From contig NZ_JAIVAT010000010.1 of assembly GCF_020172085.1 (NCBI RefSeq), forward strand, positions 1-64,000: 64,000 nt of DNA, given 5' to 3'. The DNA comes from Rossellomorea aquimaris. GTDB taxonomy: Bacteria; Bacillota; Bacilli; Bacillales; Bacillaceae_B. Each line of letters begins with the position of its first letter. The first letter of the stretch is position 1. The translations under genes and the position numbers were made by a program. Of this stretch, positions 1 through 8,427 are shown one piece after another. Below the pieces are notes generated by a model, which made no database searches, was not told where the DNA came from, and saw only the letters and a program-made list of their open reading frames with translations.

Positions 1-46
<46 letters not shown>

Positions 47-195
47 CAAAGAGTCATTATTAAATGAACAACATTGGTCGATTCTCGACTTTCTTGACAT
101 CAATCCTTTATCTAGTTTTCAGGGAATAAATTTTCATTTACCCCTTGAAATTCGTTGAAAATATTATATAATAATATTTGTCATTGTAAGCAATA

Positions 196-312
<117 letters not shown>

Positions 313-322
313 GCCAAATCAT

Positions 323-397
323 TCCGCAGTAGCTCAGTGGTAGAGCTATCGGCTGTTAACCGATCGGTCGCAAGTTCGAATCTTGCCTGCGGAGCCA
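323..397 (+). tRNA. tRNA-Asn(GTT)
   Basis: The cloverleaf is clear: acceptor TCCGCAG pairs with CTGCGGA, the anticodon loop is CTGTTAA (anticodon GTT), and the T-loop is GTTCGAATC. The CCA end is encoded. Confidence 0.97.
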
Positions 398-399
398 TT

Positions 400-472
400 G
401 CTTCCATAGCTCAGCAGGTAGAGTGCTTCCATGGTAAGGAAGAGGTCACCGGTTCGAGCCCGGTTGGAAGCT
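400..472 (+). tRNA. tRNA-Thr(GGT)
   Basis: Acceptor GCTTCCA pairs with TGGAAGC. The anticodon stem CTTCC/GGAAG encloses ATGGTAA, giving anticodon GGT. The bases after the discriminator are TTT, so the CCA end is not encoded and must be added. Confidence 0.95.
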
Positions 473-491
473 TTTATCTTTTTTATAGACT

Positions 492-566
492 GGCCCATTG
501 GTCAAGCGGTTAAGACACCGCCCTTTCACGGCGGTAACACGGGTTCGAATCCCGTATGGGTCACCA
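492..566 (+). tRNA. tRNA-Glu(TTC)
   Basis: Cloverleaf with anticodon loop CTTTCAC (anticodon TTC), T-loop GGTTCGAATCC and encoded CCA. It is nearly identical to the Bacillus tRNA-Glu as I remember it. Confidence 0.97.
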
Positions 567-606
567 TTGTTTTTTGCGGAAGCAAAATAACGTACCATTA
601 CATATT

Positions 607-682
607 GGAGGATTAGCTCAGCTGGGAGAGCATCTGCCTTACAAGCAGAGGGTCGGCGGTTCGATCCCGTCATCCTCCACCA
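607..682 (+). tRNA. tRNA-Val(TAC)
   Basis: Acceptor GGAGGAT pairs with ATCCTCC. The anticodon loop CTTACAA gives TAC. CCA is encoded. Confidence 0.97.
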
Positions 683-704
683 TTTATCTTTGTTAATTCA
701 ATAT

Positions 705-780
<76 letters not shown>

Positions 781-791
781 TTTTTTTAGCT

Positions 792-875
792 GGAGGGGTA
801 GCGAAGTGGCTAAACGCGGCGGACTGTAAATCCGCTCCTTCGGGTTCGGCAGTTCGAATCTGCCCCCCTCCACCA
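792..875 (+). tRNA. tRNA-Tyr(GTA)
   Basis: A class II tRNA of 84 bases with a long variable arm. Acceptor GGAGGGG pairs with CCCCTCC, the anticodon loop CTGTAAA gives GTA, and CCA is encoded. Confidence 0.97.
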
Positions 876-898
876 TTTTGTATATTTCAGTGTAAAAT

Positions 899-924
899 GG
901 ACATCCTATAAATGTCCCTTTTTT
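899..924 (+). terminator. candidate intrinsic terminator inside the tRNA cluster
   Basis: GGACAT and ATGTCC form a 6-bp stem with a 7-base loop, followed by CTTTTTT. It lies between tRNA-Tyr and tRNA-Gln, so the last three tRNAs may be partly uncoupled from the rrn transcript. The short stem suggests leaky termination. Confidence 0.6.
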
Positions 925-943
925 ATGCCATTTACGTAATTAT

Positions 944-1018
944 TGGGCTATAGCCAAGCGGTAAGGCATCGCACTTTGACTGCGACATGCGTTGGTTCGA
1001 ATCCAGCTAGCCCAGCCA
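944..1018 (+). tRNA. tRNA-Gln(TTG)
   Basis: Acceptor TGGGCTA pairs with TAGCCCA. The anticodon stem TCGCA/TGCGA encloses CTTTGAC (anticodon TTG). CCA is encoded. Confidence 0.97.
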
Positions 1019-1022
1019 TTAC

Positions 1023-1095
1023 GAGCCATTAGCTCAGTTGGTAGAGCATCTGACTTTTAATCAGAGGGTCGAAGGTTCGAGTCCTTCATGGCTCA
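1023..1095 (+). tRNA. tRNA-Lys(TTT)
   Basis: Acceptor GAGCCAT pairs with ATGGCTC. The anticodon loop CTTTTAA gives TTT. The bases after the discriminator are TCA, not CCA, so CCA is added after transcription. Confidence 0.96.
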
Positions 1096-1139
1096 TCACA
1101 TATTTTCTCACATCTCTTGGTGTGAGAATTTCTCTATAC

Positions 1140-1215
1140 GGGGCCTTAGCTCAGCTGGGAGAGCGCCTGCTTTGCACGCAGGAGGTCAGCGGTTCGATCC
1201 CGCTAGGCTCCACCA
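1140..1215 (+). tRNA. tRNA-Ala(TGC)
   Basis: Acceptor GGGGCCT pairs with AGGCTCC with one G-T wobble. The anticodon loop TTTGCAC gives TGC. CCA is encoded. It is the last tRNA of the cluster. Confidence 0.97.
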
Positions 1216-1293
1216 AAGATTTTTTGTGAGAGCAAATGATCTATCCGTTTACGGAGCGTCAGCGAAGTAAATGAACCATACATACGACATTTT

Positions 1294-1331
1294 AAGACCT
1301 TGAATCTTTTAGGAGATTTGAGGTCTTTTTA
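1294..1331 (+). terminator. rRNA/tRNA operon terminator
   Basis: AAGACCTTGAATC pairs with GATTTGAGGTCTT (one mismatch and one G-T pair) around a short loop, followed by a T run. It ends the rrn-tRNA transcription unit. Confidence 0.85.
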
Positions 1332-1646
1332 TTTAGCTTTTCAGTTAGCTTCTCGCCTGTCCAATTGACAAAAATCCATATATTTTCGTTCGAAACCCAA
1401 TGAAAATGACTTAAATTTAACCAGAATATCCGTTATCTGATTAAAACAAAAGAATGCCCTCTTACAATAAGGGAGAATTATCTCCTTTTCTTCATTCCTT
1501 CACCAATTTATTTTCAATACCTACCTATATATTTTTAAATCGATCATAACCAAGCTGCACATACATCCAAAAGAGTACCTGCATAATATTACACGAAATC
1601 ACCCATAACCCTCTTCAGCCGCATATATATACACAATCTTGTCCAG
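1332..1646. other. AT-rich intergenic stretch, no gene seen
   Basis: About 380 bases separate the tRNA terminator from arginase. The stretch is AT-rich, has stop codons in every frame, and holds no recognisable RNA structure. I see no -24/-12 (SigL-type) promoter of the kind known upstream of roc genes in B. subtilis. Confidence 0.5.
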
Positions 1647-1676
1647 TTGAGTCATCTATCATTCTAAGGATACAAT
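1647..1676 (+). promoter_or_regulatory. possible sigma-A promoter of the arginase gene
   Basis: TTGAGT and TACAAT are separated by 18 bases and end about 40 bases before the arginase start codon. The match is modest. Confidence 0.35.
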
Positions 1677-1714
1677 AGGGGTAGGTCTTGAATTTTGAAT
1701 TGGGGGAATTTTTG

Positions 1715-2617
1715 ATGAAGAAGAACATTTCAATTATTGGAGTACCGATGGATTTAGGTCAAATGCGCAGGGGCGTGGATATGGGGCCGAGTGCGATCCG
1801 TTATGCCGGCATCGTCGAGCGTCTTGAGAATCTTGGATATTCCATTAACGACCTTGGTGATATCGAGATTGGTCAGGCTGAGCGTATACATAATAATCCT
1901 GATACAAACTTACGTAATTTGAAAGCGGTTGCGGAAGCCAGTGAAACGCTTGCAGGAAAAGTGAATGACGTGATCGGAAGCGGGGATTTCCCATTGATCT
2001 TTGGTGGCGATCACAGTATTGCGATCGGTACATTGGCGGGAGTTTCTCCTCATTATGAAAATCTAGGTGTAATCTGGTACGACGCCCATGGCGATTTAAA
2101 TACAGGTGATACGTCTCCATCAGGTAATATCCATGGTATGCCACTAGCGGTGAGCTTGGGAATAGGTCATGAGGACCTAACGGGTATCGGTCACAGTAAT
2201 CCTAAGATCAAGCCTGAGAACATCGTCATCATCGGGGCGCGTTCTTTAGATGAAGGCGAAAGGGAATTAATTAAAGAAAAAGGCATTAAAGTCTATACGA
2301 TGCATGAAATTGATCGTCTGGGAATGACGAGAGTAATGGAAGAATCCATTGACTACTTAAAGGGCAGAACGGATGGTGTTCATTTGTCACTTGACCTGGA
2401 TGGATTAGATCCAAGTGACGCCCCTGGTGTTGGTACTCCGGTTCTTGGCGGTATCAGCTACCGTGAGAGTCATCTGGCGATGGAGATGCTAGAGGAATCC
2501 GGGATGATTACGTCTGCTGAATTTGTAGAGGTAAACCCTATTCTGGATGAAAAGAATAAAACGGCAACGGTGGCCGTCGCATTAATGGGTTCTCTTTTTG
2601 GAGAGAAATTACTTTAA
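1715..2617 (+). CDS. rocF: arginase
   Basis: A 300-residue arginase, which hydrolyses arginine to ornithine and urea in the cytoplasm during arginine catabolism. The Mn-binding signatures of the ureohydrolase family are present: GGDHS, DAHGD with the downstream H/N residues, and the SLDLDGLDP motif. The ATG at 1715 is preferred over an upstream in-frame TTG at 1688 because a GGGGGAA ribosome site sits 7 bases before it, and the protein then begins like known RocF. Its own terminator follows. In B. subtilis rocF lies in the rocDEF operon; here it stands alone beside sigW, an arrangement I recall from other Bacillaceae. Length matches the family (about 296-300). Confidence 0.96.
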   Translation: MKKNISIIGVPMDLGQMRRGVDMGPSAIRYAGIVERLENLGYSINDLGDIEIGQAERIHNNPDTNLRNLKAVAEASETLAGKVNDVIGSGDFPLIFGGDHSIAIGTLAGVSPHYENLGVIWYDAHGDLNTGDTSPSGNIHGMPLAVSLGIGHEDLTGIGHSNPKIKPENIVIIGARSLDEGERELIKEKGIKVYTMHEIDRLGMTRVMEESIDYLKGRTDGVHLSLDLDGLDPSDAPGVGTPVLGGISYRESHLAMEMLEESGMITSAEFVEVNPILDEKNKTATVAVALMGSLFGEKLL

Positions 2618-2625
2618 TAAATCAT

Positions 2626-2671
2626 AAAAAAAGAAGGCTGGAACCGTTTAAGGTTTCCAGCCTTCATCTAT
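2626..2671. terminator. bidirectional terminator between rocF and the Spo0E-like gene
   Basis: GAAGGCTGGAACC pairs with GGTTTCCAGCCTTC. The T run is strong on the minus strand (seven T) and weak on the plus strand. It lies between two convergent genes and can serve both. Confidence 0.8.
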
Positions 2672-2677
2672 TTCACC

Positions 2678-2839
2678 TCAGTGGTGCTTGACCACTTGAT
2701 ATTGATTTAACAGATCGTCAAGACGAGTACTCAAATCCACTACCTGCTCATCTGCAAAGGAAGACTTTAATGCCAGTTCGACCATTTGGCGACGACAGTC
2801 TTCAATTTGGAATAATAGATCATTTAATCTGCCCCTCAT
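2678..2839 (-). CDS. Spo0E-like aspartyl-phosphate phosphatase
   Basis: A 53-residue protein found by reading the minus strand; it is shorter than most gene callers' cut-off. The family is a two-helix hairpin that dephosphorylates phosphorylated response regulators such as Spo0A. The hallmark S-x-x-L-D is present as LSTRLDDLLNQY near residues 36-47, after an N-terminal helix with I-E-x-C-R-x-x-M. A strong GGGAGGA ribosome site precedes the ATG. It is convergent with rocF and divergent from sigW. Its target is not readable from sequence: some family members act on Spo0A, others on different regulators. Confidence 0.88.
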   Translation of the reverse strand: MRGRLNDLLFQIEDCRRQMVELALKSSFADEQVVDLSTRLDDLLNQYQVVKHH

Positions 2840-2943
2840 TTAAGATCCTCCCGCAAAAGAAATATTAGTTCCTTTATACCCCTTTTCTAATAAATGTAAA
2901 CACATTTCCTTAAAAATTTGTTAGGATAATAATATAAAAAAAT

Positions 2944-2970
2944 TGAAACCTTTTAATAGGGTATTACGTA
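2944..2970 (+). promoter_or_regulatory. sigma-W autoregulatory promoter
   Basis: TGAAAC and CGTA are separated by 17 bases, the consensus of ECF sigma-W promoters. It lies about 35 bases upstream of sigW. It closely resembles the autoregulated B. subtilis PsigW. Confidence 0.92.
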
Positions 2971-3004
2971 TATAAATATAGCCGCATAGAGCGGAGGTTG
3001 TGAA

Positions 3005-3568
3005 ATGGAAGCATTAGTGAAAAAACGGATAAAACAAGTATTGAAAGGTGATCAAAACGCCTTTGCTGAATTAGTCGAACTTTATAGAGATAAAGTGTTT
3101 CAAATATGCTACCGTATGCTTGGAAATCGCCATGAGGCAGAAGACATTGCTCAAGAGGCGTTTATCAGGGCATATGTGAATATCGAGACCTTTAATCAAA
3201 AGAGAAAGTTTTCGACCTGGCTATTCCGGATAGCGACGAACCTGTGTATTGACCGGATCCGGAAGAAGAAACCGGATTATTTCCTCGATGCAGAGGTGGC
3301 AGGGACGGAAGGCTTGACGATGTACTCTCAAGTGGCTGCTGATGTTCAGCTCCCGGAGGATGAAGTGGAGAATATGGAGTTGCAGGAGACCATTCAAACA
3401 GAAATCTCGAAGTTACCCGAGAAGTATCGATCGGTCATTGTTTTAAAATACATTGAAGAACTCCCACTTCAAGAAATCAGCGAAATATTGGATTTACCAC
3501 TGGGGACGGTTAAAACGAGAGTACATAGAGGGCGTGAAGCTCTCAGAAAACAATTACGATCACTGTAG
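3005..3568 (+). CDS. sigW: ECF RNA polymerase sigma factor SigW
   Basis: A 187-residue ECF sigma factor, the same length as B. subtilis SigW. Region 2 includes the DIAQEAFIRAY segment; region 4 has an LPLGTVKTRVHRGR helix-turn-helix near the C-terminus. It directs the cell-envelope stress response against detergents, antibiotics and bacteriocins. The start is fixed by a GCGGAGG site 7 bases upstream. It is followed after 15 bases by its anti-sigma factor and is transcribed from its own promoter. Confidence 0.97.
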   Translation: MEALVKKRIKQVLKGDQNAFAELVELYRDKVFQICYRMLGNRHEAEDIAQEAFIRAYVNIETFNQKRKFSTWLFRIATNLCIDRIRKKKPDYFLDAEVAGTEGLTMYSQVAADVQLPEDEVENMELQETIQTEISKLPEKYRSVIVLKYIEELPLQEISEILDLPLGTVKTRVHRGREALRKQLRSL

Positions 3569-3583
3569 AGAGGGTGAGTGAAC

Positions 3584-4237
3584 ATGAAGCCTTGTCCTGA
3601 TAAAATCATCGAGTATATGCACGATTATTTAGATGGAGATTTAAACCGTGAAAAAGAGGAAGAACTGAAGCATCATTTGCAGGAGTGCATTGAATGCCAG
3701 CACCACTTCCATGAGTTGAAAAAAGCGATTGCGTTTGTACAGAGCACATCCCACATCAGTGCTCCGGCAAACTTTACAGATAACGTCATGTCCAGATTAC
3801 CGAAAGAGAAGAAGAAGGTCGGGGTACAGAGATGGTTCCGTCATCATCCGCTCCTTACGGCAGCCGCCCTATTCCTATTCTTTATGACCGGGAGTTTTCT
3901 CACATCCTGGAATGATGACAAGGACTTTTCTTTTACGAAAAATGCTCAATTAGTCGTGAAGGATCATACCGTCGTTGTACCTGAAGGTGAGGTCGTGAAA
4001 GGGGATCTGACCGTCCGTAATGGCGATGTGAAAATAGAAGGAAAAGTTGCAGGAAATGTCACGGTCATCAACGGGAAGGTAACGGGTATCGACGGTAAGC
4101 AATATCTTGCCTCTGCAGGCAGTGTGACAGGGGACATCCATGAAATCGATGAGGCGTTCGAGTGGCTTTGGTACCAGATAAAAAAAGGGGCTAAAGACAC
4201 GTTGGACTGGGGAAATTCGCAACTTGAAGAAAAGTAG
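3584..4237 (+). CDS. rsiW: anti-sigma-W factor RsiW
   Basis: A 217-residue membrane anti-sigma factor. An N-terminal zinc-binding anti-sigma domain (H31-x3-C35-x2-C38) holds SigW. A single membrane span lies near residues 80-100. The extracellular part contains a bactofilin-like V-x-G-D-L-x-V pattern. In the family, release needs site-1 cleavage by PrsW and site-2 cleavage by RasP. The ATG at 3584 is chosen over the GTG at 3578, which is too close to the ribosome site. Confidence 0.94.
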   Translation: MKPCPDKIIEYMHDYLDGDLNREKEEELKHHLQECIECQHHFHELKKAIAFVQSTSHISAPANFTDNVMSRLPKEKKKVGVQRWFRHHPLLTAAALFLFFMTGSFLTSWNDDKDFSFTKNAQLVVKDHTVVVPEGEVVKGDLTVRNGDVKIEGKVAGNVTVINGKVTGIDGKQYLASAGSVTGDIHEIDEAFEWLWYQIKKGAKDTLDWGNSQLEEK

Positions 4238-4280
4238 GATAAAATAGAGGGGATGGAATGTAAGGTCCGTCCCTAAAGGG

Positions 4281-4311
4281 CTGACACTTAAAAAATCGTG
4301 TCAGTTTTTTT
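4281..4311 (+). terminator. sigW-rsiW terminator
   Basis: CTGACAC and GTGTCAG form a perfect 7-bp stem with a 10-base loop, followed by seven T. Confidence 0.85.
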
Positions 4312-4373
4312 ATGCAAAAACGTGAGTTCATGAATAGATAAGAAAGAATCATGAAGCCGTGCGTGTCTCTCAT

Positions 4374-4399
4374 TTGACCGTGAAAAAATGTGCTATAAT
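4374..4399 (+). promoter_or_regulatory. candidate extended -10 promoter of cdaA operon
   Basis: TATAAT at 4394-4399 is preceded by TG at 4391-4392, giving an extended -10. A TTGACC lies at 4374, but at only 14 bases it is too close to be a normal -35. It fits transcription of cdaA-cdaR-glmM after the sigW-rsiW terminator. Confidence 0.5.
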
Positions 4400-4472
4400 A
4401 AGTAACGTTACGAAAATGGAGAAGCCACACATGGCGGCTTACGCTTTCGATTAAGCTATTGGAGGATGTAAT

Positions 4473-5309
4473 ATGCCGTTTATCGATATTTTTTCGGATT
4501 ACTCCGCGCTGGATTATGTCTCTGATATTGTAGATATACTCGTTGTATGGTTTGTAATCTATAAACTGATCATGCTGATAAAAGGAACGAAAGCAGTACA
4601 ACTATTAAAAGGTATTTTTGTCATTATCATTGTAAGGGGCCTGAGTAGTATCTTCGGTCTCGATACACTGGGATGGATGATGGAACAAGCCCTCACCTGG
4701 GGATTCCTCGCCATCATCATCATCTTCCAGCCTGAACTAAGAAGGGCTCTTGAACAGCTCGGCCGGGGACGTTTATTCTCAAGGACGGGCCTGCAGGAGG
4801 AAGAAGAGCAGGAACAGATGATCGAATCCATGACAAAAGCCGTAAGCTATATGGCGAAACGCCGTATTGGCGCCCTTCTCACTCTTGAGAGGGAAACGGG
4901 AATGAGTGATTACATCGAGACAGGTATACCCCTTGATGCAAAAATCACATCCCAGCTGCTCATTAATATCTTTATACCGAATACACCCCTTCATGATGGC
5001 GCGGTGATCATACAGAAGAATCAGATCGCAGCAGCAGCATGCTATCTTCCATTGTCCGAAAGTCCTTTCATCTCTAAGGAGCTTGGGACAAGGCATAGAG
5101 CCGCACTCGGTGTGAGTGAAGTGACAGATAGTATCACCATCGTTGTATCAGAAGAAACGGGAGCTATCTCCATCACGAAAAATGGAGAGTTGCATCGCGA
5201 CCTCTCTCTGGAGCGCTTTAGGGAAATACTTACTTTAGAGCTCATTGGCGATAAGACAAATGCTTCCTCGACGAAATGGAGTTTTAGGGGGAAGAAAGAA
5301 AATGGATAA
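4473..5309 (+). CDS. cdaA: diadenylate cyclase CdaA (c-di-AMP synthase)
   Basis: A 278-residue membrane diadenylate cyclase that makes c-di-AMP from two ATP. The N-terminal third has three hydrophobic spans. The DAC domain carries the DGA motif (residues 175-177) and RHR motif (207-209), both needed for catalysis in the family. It starts behind GGAGGATGTAAT. Its stop overlaps the start of cdaR by 8 bases. The cdaA-cdaR-glmM order is conserved in Firmicutes: CdaR and GlmM modulate CdaA, linking c-di-AMP to potassium/osmolyte control and wall precursor supply. Confidence 0.97.
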   Translation: MPFIDIFSDYSALDYVSDIVDILVVWFVIYKLIMLIKGTKAVQLLKGIFVIIIVRGLSSIFGLDTLGWMMEQALTWGFLAIIIIFQPELRRALEQLGRGRLFSRTGLQEEEEQEQMIESMTKAVSYMAKRRIGALLTLERETGMSDYIETGIPLDAKITSQLLINIFIPNTPLHDGAVIIQKNQIAAAACYLPLSESPFISKELGTRHRAALGVSEVTDSITIVVSEETGAISITKNGELHRDLSLERFREILTLELIGDKTNASSTKWSFRGKKENG

Positions 5310-6543
5310 ATTCATGGAAAGCCGCTGGTTCATGCGTATTGTTGGACTGTTGTTAGCCTTCATTCTCTATCTATCCGTGAACTTTGACGATATCCAGAAA
5401 ACGGCCAACAATAACAACGGTAGCTCTCAGAATGCGATAGAAACGATCCAGGATGTCCCACTTGAAGTATTCTATGACCGTGACAACCTGGAAGTCTCAG
5501 GACTGCCTGATACGGTGAATGTGACTGTGGAAGGACCAAAGGCCGTTGTGCAGCAAACCAAGACAGTAAAGGATTTTCAAGTGTATGTGGACTTGAATGA
5601 TATCGGGATAGGCGAACATCAAGTTGAAATTCAAATCCAAAATATCTCTGATAAATTAAAAGTGAAAAAGGATCCTGAATTCGCCAACATTTCGGTTCAG
5701 GAAAAAGTCACAGAAGAGTTTACGGTCGAACCTCAGTTCAATGAAAGCATTTTATCCAATGGATATGAGGCTGAAGGACTGGCAGTCGATCCAAAAACGG
5801 TGAAAGTGACCGGATCCAAGGCTGAAGTAGAACGGATTGCCTATGTCATTGCGACTCTTGATGTCGATGAAGAAATCAATGAGAATGTAACTAAGGAAGC
5901 CAGGGTTCAGGTGCTTGACCGTGAATACAACAAATTGGATGTACTGGTAGAGCCTGAAGTGGTGGATGTCACCGTATCGGTGGTGAATCCGAGCAAGACC
6001 GTACCAGTCTCGGTGAAGCAAAAGGGAAGTCTTCCAAAAGGCACTACCCTTGAATCGATTTCAATAGAACCTAAAGAGGCAACGATCTTTGGCAGACAGG
6101 ACGTCTTGGACACAGTGGAAGAACTCCTTGCAGAAGTCGATCTATCGAAAATCACGAAGGACTCGACCATTACTGTACCACTTGCCCTCCAGGATGGGCT
6201 GAATAAAGTTTCTCCTGAAGAGGTGAAAGTCAAAGTGGATGTAAACACGACCGAGGAGAAGAGCCTATCAGGAATCGAGATCAAGCCTGAAGGATTGGCT
6301 GACGAATATGAATACACCATCATGACACCTGAAAGCGGGGCAGTGGATGTGGCACTGAAAGGTCAAAACAGGGAAGTGAATAAGGTCAGGAAAGAAGACT
6401 TTTCCCTCGCCCTTGATCTTTCAGGGCTTGAGCCCGGCGAACATGAGGTTGAAATAGATGCAAAAGGACCAGATAACGTTGAATGGACCCTTTCACAAAA
6501 AACGGTAAAAGTAGAAATCAAAGAAAAGAACACTTCAGCATAA
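5302..6543 (+). CDS. cdaR: CdaA regulatory protein CdaR (YbbR-repeat)
   Basis: A 413-residue protein with one N-terminal membrane span (residues about 8-24, [15 protein letters not shown]) and an extracytoplasmic part that I divide into four YbbR-type beta repeats, beginning near residues 50, 130, 215 and 300. The family binds and tunes the membrane cyclase encoded just upstream. The ATG at 5302 is chosen over the in-frame ATG at 5245 because it has an AGGGGGA site and puts the membrane span at the N-terminus. B. subtilis CdaR is longer (about 480), mainly in the C-terminal tail. Confidence 0.93.
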   Translation: MDKFMESRWFMRIVGLLLAFILYLSVNFDDIQKTANNNNGSSQNAIETIQDVPLEVFYDRDNLEVSGLPDTVNVTVEGPKAVVQQTKTVKDFQVYVDLNDIGIGEHQVEIQIQNISDKLKVKKDPEFANISVQEKVTEEFTVEPQFNESILSNGYEAEGLAVDPKTVKVTGSKAEVERIAYVIATLDVDEEINENVTKEARVQVLDREYNKLDVLVEPEVVDVTVSVVNPSKTVPVSVKQKGSLPKGTTLESISIEPKEATIFGRQDVLDTVEELLAEVDLSKITKDSTITVPLALQDGLNKVSPEEVKVKVDVNTTEEKSLSGIEIKPEGLADEYEYTIMTPESGAVDVALKGQNREVNKVRKEDFSLALDLSGLEPGEHEVEIDAKGPDNVEWTLSQKTVKVEIKEKNTSA

Positions 6544-6568
6544 GAGCTGTAAAAAGGAGAGAATGACA

Positions 6569-7918
6569 ATGGGTAAGTATTTTGGAACGGATGGAGTAAG
6601 AGGTGTAGCGAATACGGAATTGACACCGGAATTAGCCTTTAAGCTTGGACGCTTCGGTGGGTATGTACTGACGAAGGATGCTACACGTCCCAAAATATTG
6701 ATTGGACGGGATACTCGAATTTCCGGTCATATGCTGGAAGGAGCACTTGTAGCGGGACTTCTTTCCATTGGGGCGGAAGTGATGCGCTTGGGTGTGATTT
6801 CAACTCCGGGAGTGGCATATCTTACAAAGGCATTGGGAGCTCAGGCAGGAGTCATGATATCTGCTTCCCATAACCCGGTAGGAGATAACGGGATTAAATT
6901 CTTCGGTCCGGATGGTTTCAAGCTGTCCGATGATCAGGAAAGTGAGATTGAAGATCTACTGGATCAAACCGTTGACGGACTTCCTCGTCCGACCGGCGCC
7001 GACCTTGGTCAGGTAAGTGACTATTTCGAAGGCGGTCAAAAATATCTGCAGTACTTAAAACAATCAGTGGACGAAGATTTCGATGGTTTACATATTGCTT
7101 TGGATTGCGCACACGGTGCAACATCTGCTCTTGCTACCCACCTGTTTGCTGATCTTGATGCGGATATCTCCACAATGGGGGCATCACCGGACGGCTTAAA
7201 TATCAATGAAGGCGTTGGATCCACTCACCCAGAATCTCTTGCTGAAATGGTGAAGGAAAAAGGAGCAGACTTAGGTCTTGCCTTTGATGGAGATGGAGAC
7301 CGTATCATCGCGATTGATGAGCATGGGCGGATCGTGGACGGAGATCAGATCATGTACATCTGCGGAAAGTACTTGAAATCACAGGGACAATTGAAACAGT
7401 CTACTGTTGTGTCTACCGTAATGAGTAACCTGGGCTTCCATAAAGGTCTTGAAGAGAATGGCATCCAGAGCATCCAGACAGCCGTAGGTGATCGCTATGT
7501 GGTGGAAGAAATGAAGAAGCACGGTTATACTCTTGGCGGTGAGCAGTCTGGGCATATCATCTTCCTTGATTACAATACAACGGGTGACGGCCTGTTAACA
7601 GGTATTCAACTCGTGAATATCATGAAAGTGACAGGTAAATCATTATCGGAGCTTGCGGGAGAAATGCAGAAATTCCCTCAAAAGCTTGTAAATGTTCGTG
7701 TCACAGATAAGCATCATGTAACGGATAACGAAACGGTTAAAAACGTGATTCAAAAGGTAGAGGAAGAAATGAACGGAAATGGCCGTATTCTTGTCCGCCC
7801 TTCAGGAACGGAGCCACTGGTCCGTGTCATGGCGGAAGCCCCTACAGAAGAGCTATGTGAACAGTATGTAAATGAAATTGTACAAGTCGTCGATCAGGAA
7901 ATGGGTCTGAACGAATAG
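6569..7918 (+). CDS. glmM: phosphoglucosamine mutase
   Basis: A 449-residue enzyme converting glucosamine-6-phosphate to glucosamine-1-phosphate for UDP-GlcNAc synthesis. The phosphoserine loop is [12 protein letters not shown] with S100. The metal loop is DGDGDR, and the sugar-binding GGEQSGH and phosphate-binding RPSGTEP motifs follow. The ATG at 6569 fits an AAGGAGA site at 8 bases; the ATG at 6563 is too close. It is the third gene of the cdaA operon and feeds both wall and EPS synthesis. Confidence 0.97.
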   Translation: MGKYFGTDGVRGVANTELTPELAFKLGRFGGYVLTKDATRPKILIGRDTRISGHMLEGALVAGLLSIGAEVMRLGVISTPGVAYLTKALGAQAGVMISASHNPVGDNGIKFFGPDGFKLSDDQESEIEDLLDQTVDGLPRPTGADLGQVSDYFEGGQKYLQYLKQSVDEDFDGLHIALDCAHGATSALATHLFADLDADISTMGASPDGLNINEGVGSTHPESLAEMVKEKGADLGLAFDGDGDRIIAIDEHGRIVDGDQIMYICGKYLKSQGQLKQSTVVSTVMSNLGFHKGLEENGIQSIQTAVGDRYVVEEMKKHGYTLGGEQSGHIIFLDYNTTGDGLLTGIQLVNIMKVTGKSLSELAGEMQKFPQKLVNVRVTDKHHVTDNETVKNVIQKVEEEMNGNGRILVRPSGTEPLVRVMAEAPTEELCEQYVNEIVQVVDQEMGLNE

Positions 7919-7928
7919 TTGATTTTTC

Positions 7929-7962
7929 ATGCACAAGGGGTCAATATGTGCCCTTTGTGCAT
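7929..7962 (+). terminator. hairpin after glmM, weak terminator
   Basis: ATGCACAAGGG and CCCTTTGTGCAT form an 11-bp stem with one unpaired base, but the following bases (ATTTAATG) lack a proper T run. It may terminate weakly or protect the 3' end. Confidence 0.5.
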
Positions 7963-8056
7963 ATTTAATGAGTAGGGTGTTTTAATGTGTTTACCCTCAT
8001 TCTATGTCGGGAACATGACAAAGTGATAACAACTCCTTATCGTTGTCAGATTTTCA

Positions 8057-8086
8057 TTGACGAAGGGAAACCCGCTAGTGTATGAT
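8057..8086 (+). promoter_or_regulatory. sigma-A promoter of glmS
   Basis: TTGACG and TATGAT are separated by 18 bases, about 80 bases upstream of the ribozyme cleavage site. This leaves a 5' leader that the ribozyme can remove. Confidence 0.65.
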
Positions 8087-8166
8087 GATTTTGTTTTCAT
8101 TTTTCAAATTATATGGAAATGTGATTCAAGAAGGAAAGGTGGATTGTAAGGTATAAAATCTATAAA

Positions 8167-8335
8167 GCGCCAGGGCTGGACGATGGATACGACAAGGATC
8201 GTTCAGTTGACGAGGTGGAGGTTTATCGAGTGTTCGGCGGATGCCTCCCGGTTCGTAATGTCACCGAGCCGAAAGTTTCTTCCTTAAAACATTGAGGCAA
8301 CTTGATGCACAAAGGGATGAAAAGAAGTGACCAAA
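8167..8335 (+). promoter_or_regulatory. glmS ribozyme-riboswitch
   Basis: The leader carries the conserved glmS ribozyme elements: AAAGCGCCAG with the cleavage site just before G8167, TTGACGAGGTGGAGGTTTATCGA, TTCGGCGGATGCCTCCCGG, and the downstream GAGGCAACTTGATGCACAAAGG and GTGACCAAACG segments. The RNA cleaves itself when glucosamine-6-phosphate binds, and the cut mRNA is degraded, so GlmS is repressed by its product. The 3' limit is approximate. Confidence 0.95.
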
Positions 8336-8362
8336 CGAATAATATAAATGACAAACAGAGAT

Positions 8363-8401
8363 AAGGGGGCAAGTTGTCCCCAAAAGAGTTCTTGCCCCCT
8401 T
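8363..8401 (+). promoter_or_regulatory. stem-loop between glmS ribozyme and start codon
   Basis: AAGGGGGCAAG and CTTGCCCCCTT form a perfect 11-bp stem with a 17-base loop, ending 26 bases before the ATG. There is no T run, so it is not a standard terminator. It may stabilise the message 5' end after cleavage or affect elongation. Confidence 0.7.
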
Positions 8402-8427
8402 GCATGTTCAGGGAGGATAAATTAATT

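Noticed and set aside
3950-4222. Minus-strand ORFs over rsiW
   Set aside because: Overlap a well-supported anti-sigma gene; Leu/Ser/Phe-rich shadow composition.
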